NCBI GenBank assembly: GCA_045604945.1
Contig: JAZUPA010000064.1
Coordinates: 1 to 9,781 of the forward strand
From: JAISGQ01 sp045604945
Lineage (GTDB): Bacteria > Bacillota > Clostridia > Oscillospirales > Acutalibacteraceae
DNA: 9,781 nt
Direction: 5' to 3'
The notes under the pieces are model-generated. The model ran no database searches, was not told where the DNA came from, and worked only from the letters and a program-made list of their open reading frames with translations. The translations under genes were made by a program, and so were the position numbers. Positions 6,132-9,781 of this stretch are shown here, piece by piece; within the stretch, counting starts at the first letter, position 1; each line of letters starts with the position of its first letter.

Positions 6132-7967
6132 ATGAGCCACGATATAAAAGCCCTGCGCAGAAAAGCGATGTCACTGCCCCTGAGACCGGGCGTATACATC
6201 ATGCGCAATGACAAAAAGGAAATAATATATATCGGAAAGGCGAAGGCGCTGAAGAACAGAGTCAGCCAGTATTTCGGCTCCCAGGAAAACCACAGCATCA
6301 AGGTTCGCAGAATGGTTCAGAATGTGGAGGATTTTGATTACATCGTCACCGATTCCGAATATGAAGCCCTGGTGCTTGAGTGCAGTCTTATCAAGCAGCA
6401 TTCACCGAAATACAATATTCTGCTCAAGGATGACAAAGGGTACAGCTATGTCAGGGTGTCAAAGGAGGACTATCCGCGCATAAGAATGGTTCGCAGAACA
6501 GAGGATGACGGAGCGGAGTATCTGGGACCGTACACATCAGGCACAACAGTCCGTGAGGCGGTGGATGAAGCCTGCAGGATATTCAGACTTCCTACCTGCG
6601 GAAGAAAATTCCCTGCAGATTTCGGACGCAGCAGACCATGCCTGAACTACTCCATAAAGCAGTGCATGGGTGTCTGCAGGGGGAATATATCAAAGGAAGA
6701 GTATAATGAAGCACTGTCGCAGGCGCTTGATTTTCTCAGGTCAGACGCGGATACCACAATCAAGGTGTTGACGGCGCAGATGGAAGAGCTGGCAGAAAAT
6801 CTGGAGTTTGAAAAGGCTGCAAAAATCCGCGACAGAATTGCAGCAATACGAAGAATCCGCGAAAAGCAGAAGGTTGTAATGACCAGAGTAGAGGAGCAGG
6901 ATGTAATTGCCGCAGCGGCGTCAGGAAATACTTCCTGCATTGAAATCATGCGTTATTTTGGGGGCAGACTGTACGAAAGAGAGCATTTCATTTTTGATAC
7001 GCCCCCTGCTCCGGAGGTGTTTAGAGGAGAATTCATTGCCCGCTATTACACCTCCAGAGACCGCATAGCTCCCAGAATATATATAGATATAAAACCTGAG
7101 AGCGCAGAGCTGCTTGAACACTGGCTGACCGAAAAGAAAGGAAAAAAGGTCACCATCAATGTACCGATGCGCGGAGAGCAGGTGGAGCTTGTAGCCATGT
7201 GCCGCAAGAACGCGGCAGAGCACCTATCTATTATGCGCGGTAAGACAGGAGATATGACAGAAACCCTTGATGATCTTATGCGAATGCTGGGACTGCCCAA
7301 AGCACCCGAATATATCGAAGCTTACGATATTTCAAACACCGCGGGCGATGCAAACGTGGCAGGAATGGTAGTGTTCCGCGACGGAAAGCCGTTGAAAAGC
7401 TCCTACAGAAAGTTCAGAATAAAGGGCTTTGAGGGACAGGATGACTACGGCTCAATGCGTGAGGTAATTACAAGACGTCTCGACGAATACCTTGCCAACA
7501 AGGGAGAGGAGGGATTCGGCACACTGCCTGACCTTATCCTTCTTGACGGCGGAGAACAGCACGTTGCAGCGGTCAGACCCATAATTGAAGCATACGGTCT
7601 TGATATTCCTGTGTTTGGTATGGTCAAGGATCAGAAGCACCGCACAAGAGCGATTTCTGCCCTGGGTCAGGAAGTCATGATATCAAAAAACAGGCAGGTG
7701 TTTACCCTTATCGGCACCATTCAGGAAGAGGTACACCGCTTTGCAATAACCTATCACCGAAAGACCAGAGGCAGGAAGATGAAAGGCTCTTCACTTACTG
7801 CCATAGAGGGAATAGGCGAGGCAAGAGCAAAAGCACTGCTCGGTCATTTCAAAACAATAACAGCAATCAGAAATGCCGCAGAAGAGGAGCTTTCAGCAGT
7901 TGCAGGCATGACAAAGTCGGCGGCGAAAGCAGTTTATAATGCATATCACGATAATGAAACAAAATAA
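6132..7967 (+). CDS. uvrC: Excinuclease ABC subunit C
   Basis: The 611-residue product is a full-length UvrC, the nuclease that cuts on both sides of a DNA lesion after UvrA and UvrB mark it. The N-terminal GIY-YIG domain has GVYIM (20-24), YIG (33-35), Arg43 and a metal-binding acid near 76-78, and makes the 3' cut. Four cysteines (156, 170, 178, 182) in the PTCG...RPC...QCMGVC pattern match the iron-sulfur ligands described for UvrC. The UVR helical motif that contacts UvrB lies at about 215-242. The RNase H-like domain for the 5' cut has Asp399 (AYDIS), Asp472 (LDGG) and probably His535, and tandem helix-hairpin-helix motifs end the protein (about 553-605). GGGAGG lies five bases before the ATG. 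It is divergent from the ABC operon, and no terminator is visible after it. Confidence 0.97.
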   Translation: MSHDIKALRRKAMSLPLRPGVYIMRNDKKEIIYIGKAKALKNRVSQYFGSQENHSIKVRRMVQNVEDFDYIVTDSEYEALVLECSLIKQHSPKYNILLKDDKGYSYVRVSKEDYPRIRMVRRTEDDGAEYLGPYTSGTTVREAVDEACRIFRLPTCGRKFPADFGRSRPCLNYSIKQCMGVCRGNISKEEYNEALSQALDFLRSDADTTIKVLTAQMEELAENLEFEKAAKIRDRIAAIRRIREKQKVVMTRVEEQDVIAAAASGNTSCIEIMRYFGGRLYEREHFIFDTPPAPEVFRGEFIARYYTSRDRIAPRIYIDIKPESAELLEHWLTEKKGKKVTINVPMRGEQVELVAMCRKNAAEHLSIMRGKTGDMTETLDDLMRMLGLPKAPEYIEAYDISNTAGDANVAGMVVFRDGKPLKSSYRKFRIKGFEGQDDYGSMREVITRRLDEYLANKGEEGFGTLPDLILLDGGEQHVAAVRPIIEAYGLDIPVFGMVKDQKHRTRAISALGQEVMISKNRQVFTLIGTIQEEVHRFAITYHRKTRGRKMKGSSLTAIEGIGEARAKALLGHFKTITAIRNAAEEELSAVAGMTKSAAKAVYNAYHDNETK

Positions 7968-7992
7968 TGCATGATAAACATAATATAGACAC

Positions 7993-8019
7993 TTTACAAC
8001 CATAGAACTTTGTGATAAT
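7993..8019 (+). promoter_or_regulatory. Probable promoter of the rsmD-coaD operon
   Basis: The 81-base gap after uvrC holds TTTACA (7993-7998, five of six to TTGACA) and an extended -10, TGTGATAAT (8011-8019). The spacing of 15 bp is short, but the TGn extension compensates. An alternative -10, TAATAT at 8017-8022, would give 18 bp. A start near 8026 would leave a leader of about 23 bases that includes the AAAGGAG site. Confidence 0.5.
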
Positions 8020-8048
8020 ATGTTTTATGTAACCAAAGGAGATAAGAT

Positions 8049-8606
8049 ATGAGAATTATTACTGGATCAGCTCGCGGAAGAAAGCTCAGAACCCTCGAAA
8101 ATCTTGATGTCAGACCTACGGCGGAGAGGGTCAAGGAGGGCTTGTTTTCTGCGCTGCAATTTTCAATAGAAGGCAGAAGAGTGCTCGATATGTTCGCGGG
8201 AAGCGGACAGCTTGGACTTGAAGCTCTCAGCAGAGGCGCACGGAGTGCGCTCTTTATCGAGCAGTCCTCAAAGGCGGTTGCTGTTGTGCGTGAAAACGTT
8301 GCAGCATGCGGCTTTGAAGATCGTTCAAAGGTTGTGCAGTCGGATTCACTGAGCTACCTTGATAACAGCGAAGAGATATTTGATATAGCATTTATTGATC
8401 CGCCATATGCGGACAATAAACTGGACAGCTTCATCAAAGCGGCAGTTGAGCATATGTCAATGACAGGTACCGTTTGCGTTGAAACTCCCAAGGAGCGCGT
8501 GCTCCCTGAATCCTTTAACGGAGTGGTGGAGTTTGTGATTGATAAAACCTACGTTTACGGCAAAACAAAGATTACAATGTATCGCAGACGTGCGATAAAG
8601 GAATAG
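8049..8606 (+). CDS. rsmD: 16S rRNA (guanine966-N2)-methyltransferase RsmD
   Basis: The 185-residue length and motifs fit RsmD. The N-terminal MRIITGSARGRKL is followed by RPTAERVKEGLF (22-33), the family's hallmark. The SAM-binding motif VLDMFAGSGQLGLEAL lies at 45-60, and the acidic Glu71 ends the second strand. The catalytic DPPY is at 117-120, typical of N6-adenine/N2-guanine methyltransferases. The enzyme methylates G966 of 16S rRNA (E. coli numbering) during small-subunit assembly. AAAGGAG (8035-8041) precedes the ATG by seven bases. It is followed after ten bases by coaD, the classic rsmD-coaD pairing in Firmicutes. It lies 81 bases after uvrC and probably has its own promoter there. 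Confidence 0.95.
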   Translation: MRIITGSARGRKLRTLENLDVRPTAERVKEGLFSALQFSIEGRRVLDMFAGSGQLGLEALSRGARSALFIEQSSKAVAVVRENVAACGFEDRSKVVQSDSLSYLDNSEEIFDIAFIDPPYADNKLDSFIKAAVEHMSMTGTVCVETPKERVLPESFNGVVEFVIDKTYVYGKTKITMYRRRAIKE

Positions 8607-8616
8607 GGTGTAAAGT

Positions 8617-9105
8617 ATGAGAACGGCAATCTGCCCGGGCAGTTTTGACCCGGTTACAATAGGACATCTTGATATTATTAACCGAGCTTCAAAGATTTTT
8701 GACAGAGTTGTCGTTGCAGTGCTGCACAATCCGCGCAAAAGTGCGGTTTTTACAGATACAGAGCGCGTTGAAATGCTTGAAAGCGTGACAGGTCACCTTA
8801 CAAATGTTGAGGTAATCTGCCATGACGGACTCCTTGCAGACCTTGCAGAAGAAATCGGCGCAAATGTGATAGTAAAGGGTCTCAGGGCGGTTTCTGACTT
8901 CGAGTATGAATTTCAGATGGCGCTTGCTAACAGAAAGCTCAACCCTGAGGTTGAGACCATGTTCCTGACAACCAGTGCAGAGAATATGTTCCTTTCCTCC
9001 AGCGTTGTAAAGCAGATAGCAAGCTTCGGGGGCGATATTTCGAGCTTTGTACCTGCGGATCTGTGCGAAAAGATTGCAAAAAGATTAGGCGCAAAGGAGA
9101 GTTAG
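8617..9105 (+). CDS. coaD: Pantetheine-phosphate adenylyltransferase
   Basis: The 162-residue protein is a complete CoaD of usual length. It transfers AMP from ATP to 4'-phosphopantetheine, giving dephospho-CoA, the penultimate step of coenzyme A synthesis in the cytoplasm. Visible motifs are GSFDP (8-12) and TIGH (14-17) of the nucleotidyltransferase fold, the substrate-binding KGLRAVSDFEYE (87-98) and the ATP-binding FLSSSVVK segment (126-132). The family often has Arg where this protein has Lys132, a conservative change. The ribosome binding site AGGGTG overlaps the rsmD stop codon, which suggests translational coupling. The coiled-coil gene starts four bases after its stop. Confidence 0.96.
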   Translation: MRTAICPGSFDPVTIGHLDIINRASKIFDRVVVAVLHNPRKSAVFTDTERVEMLESVTGHLTNVEVICHDGLLADLAEEIGANVIVKGLRAVSDFEYEFQMALANRKLNPEVETMFLTTSAENMFLSSSVVKQIASFGGDISSFVPADLCEKIAKRLGAKES

Positions 9106-9109
9106 AGAG

Positions 9110-9625
9110 TTGAAAAGTGTAGAAGAGTTAATTGAAGAGATCGAAGAGCTGCTTGACAATGCAAGACCTGTACCCATGAGCGGCGGACGCTGCATGATAA
9201 ATATTGAGGAGATGCGCGCGATTACAGAGGATATGCGTTCTGCTCTTCCTCAGGAGATACGCAAGGCACAGTCCATAGTCAAGAATCGCAGTGAGATTCT
9301 CAACGATGCCCGTAAGGAAGCAGAAGCTATCATCCGCAAGGCTGAAGAGCGCGCCAGACAGATGGTAAATCAGGAAGATATCGTCCGTCAGGCAACCATG
9401 CTTGCTGCCGAAAAGGAAGCAAAGGCAAGAGCAAATTCCCGTGAAATCCGCAAGGGTGCCAGGGATTTTGCAGAGGCATGCCTCAGAAGAACCGAGGACT
9501 ACATGAGCCAGCGTCTTGGTGAGCTCCGCAGAGCAAGGCAGAATCTTCATGCATCCCAGAAAGCTGCGGATGAAGCTGCGGATTATACCGATGATGACAA
9601 CGATTTCATCGACAGCGAGGATTAA
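9110..9625 (+). CDS. Coiled-coil protein conserved downstream of coaD (ATPase/ATP synthase subunit b-like)
   Basis: The 171-residue product has an N-terminal helix (about 3-17), a conserved-looking PVPMSGGRCMINIEEM patch (20-35), a long charged helix likely to form a coiled coil (about 48-148) rich in Ala, Glu, Arg and Lys, and an acidic tail (about 153-171). There is no signal peptide or membrane span, so it differs from true ATP synthase subunit b. Related clostridial proteins in this position are often labelled 'ATPase' or 'ATP synthase subunit B-like', but I see no Walker motifs. Its function is unknown, and a structural or scaffold role is only a guess. The start is TTG at 9110, with AAGGAG (9094-9099) overlapping the end of coaD. 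The four-base gap shows it belongs to the rsmD-coaD operon. Confidence 0.85.
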   Translation: MKSVEELIEEIEELLDNARPVPMSGGRCMINIEEMRAITEDMRSALPQEIRKAQSIVKNRSEILNDARKEAEAIIRKAEERARQMVNQEDIVRQATMLAAEKEAKARANSREIRKGARDFAEACLRRTEDYMSQRLGELRRARQNLHASQKAADEAADYTDDDNDFIDSED

Positions 9626-9659
9626 TTTTTACTGTTTGAAATGTAGAAATTTTTCTTAA

Positions 9660-9781
9660 ATGATTGTTAAAATACAACATCGGCGCGACAGTTACGCCGA
9701 CTACGATCCATCAAAAGTCTTACCGGGTGAAATTGTTGTTACGCAAAGCAATGATCCCAAATCTTCTGATGGTAAGTCGGG
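9660..9781 (+). CDS. Partial phage tail/structural-type protein, N-terminus only
   Basis: From an ATG at 9660 the frame stays open for 40 codons to the edge of the window. It begins MIVKIQHRRDSYADYDPSKV and continues LPGEIVVTQSNDPKSSDGKS. The 'KIQ-RRD-x-A-x-W/Y...-P...-L-GE' pattern is typical of the N-terminus of phage tail-fibre and other virion or host-tropism proteins in clostridial prophages. An in-frame stop lies directly before the ATG, so this is the earliest ATG start. No good Shine-Dalgarno sequence is visible, and the 34 bases after the coiled-coil gene are AT-rich. It may be the first gene of a phage remnant or a stand-alone phage-derived gene. The family assignment is from recognition of a short stretch only. 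Confidence 0.55.
   Translation, partial: MIVKIQHRRDSYADYDPSKVLPGEIVVTQSNDPKSSDGKS

Noticed and set aside
6046..6174. N-terminal extension of the ABC ATPase to a start inside uvrC
   Set aside because: It would overlap the divergent uvrC gene, lacks homology to ABC ATPase N-termini, and a good AAGGAA site supports the ATG at 6045.
9636..9664. TTGAAA/AATGAT promoter in front of the phage-type frame
   Set aside because: The -35 is a fair match, but the -10 is weak and overlaps the start codon, which would place the transcription start inside the gene.
1..9781. CRISPR array, insertion sequence, transposase or toxin-antitoxin pair
   Set aside because: No regularly spaced direct repeats, transposase motifs or paired small toxin/antitoxin genes were seen on either strand.

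Overview
The window looks like a chromosomal segment of a Clostridia-class Firmicute, most likely a Ruminococcus-like member of the Oscillospiraceae. The basis is the protein sequences, strong AGGAGG-type ribosome binding sites, several TTG starts, moderate GC, a DUF1292 protein, and a coiled-coil gene directly after coaD, an arrangement I associate with clostridia. The genus is an inference. Most of the window is ordinary core genome, and I do not see a large uncharacterised system in it.

Left part (1-3520): a tRNA-Thr(CGU) gene on the minus strand with an encoded CCA end, a near-consensus promoter and a hairpin terminator. Divergent from it is a plus-strand run: typA (ribosome-associated GTPase), a very acidic DUF1292 protein, and a DEDDh exonuclease with a C-terminal zinc ribbon. 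A strong intrinsic terminator at 3487-3517 closes the run. A 15-bp hairpin without a U-tract lies between the last two genes.

Middle (3530-6045, minus strand): an AT-rich gene for a small zinc-ribbon membrane protein, and upstream of it a two-gene ABC transporter (ABCG-like ATPase and ABC-2 permease with a 4-base overlap). Between them lies a roughly 110-nt imperfect inverted repeat. It has an extended -10 promoter at one end and a small UUCG hairpin with a T-rich tract just before the next ribosome binding site. This could be a structured leader, a small RNA or a palindromic element, and it is the least explained part of the window.

Right part (6132-9781, plus strand): uvrC (nucleotide excision repair), whose promoter overlaps that of the divergent ABC operon. 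Then come rsmD (16S rRNA methyltransferase), coaD (coenzyme A synthesis) and a coiled-coil protein of unknown function, tightly spaced as an operon. The window ends inside an open reading frame whose N-terminus resembles phage tail-fibre or structural proteins, so a prophage or phage-derived gene may begin at the right edge.
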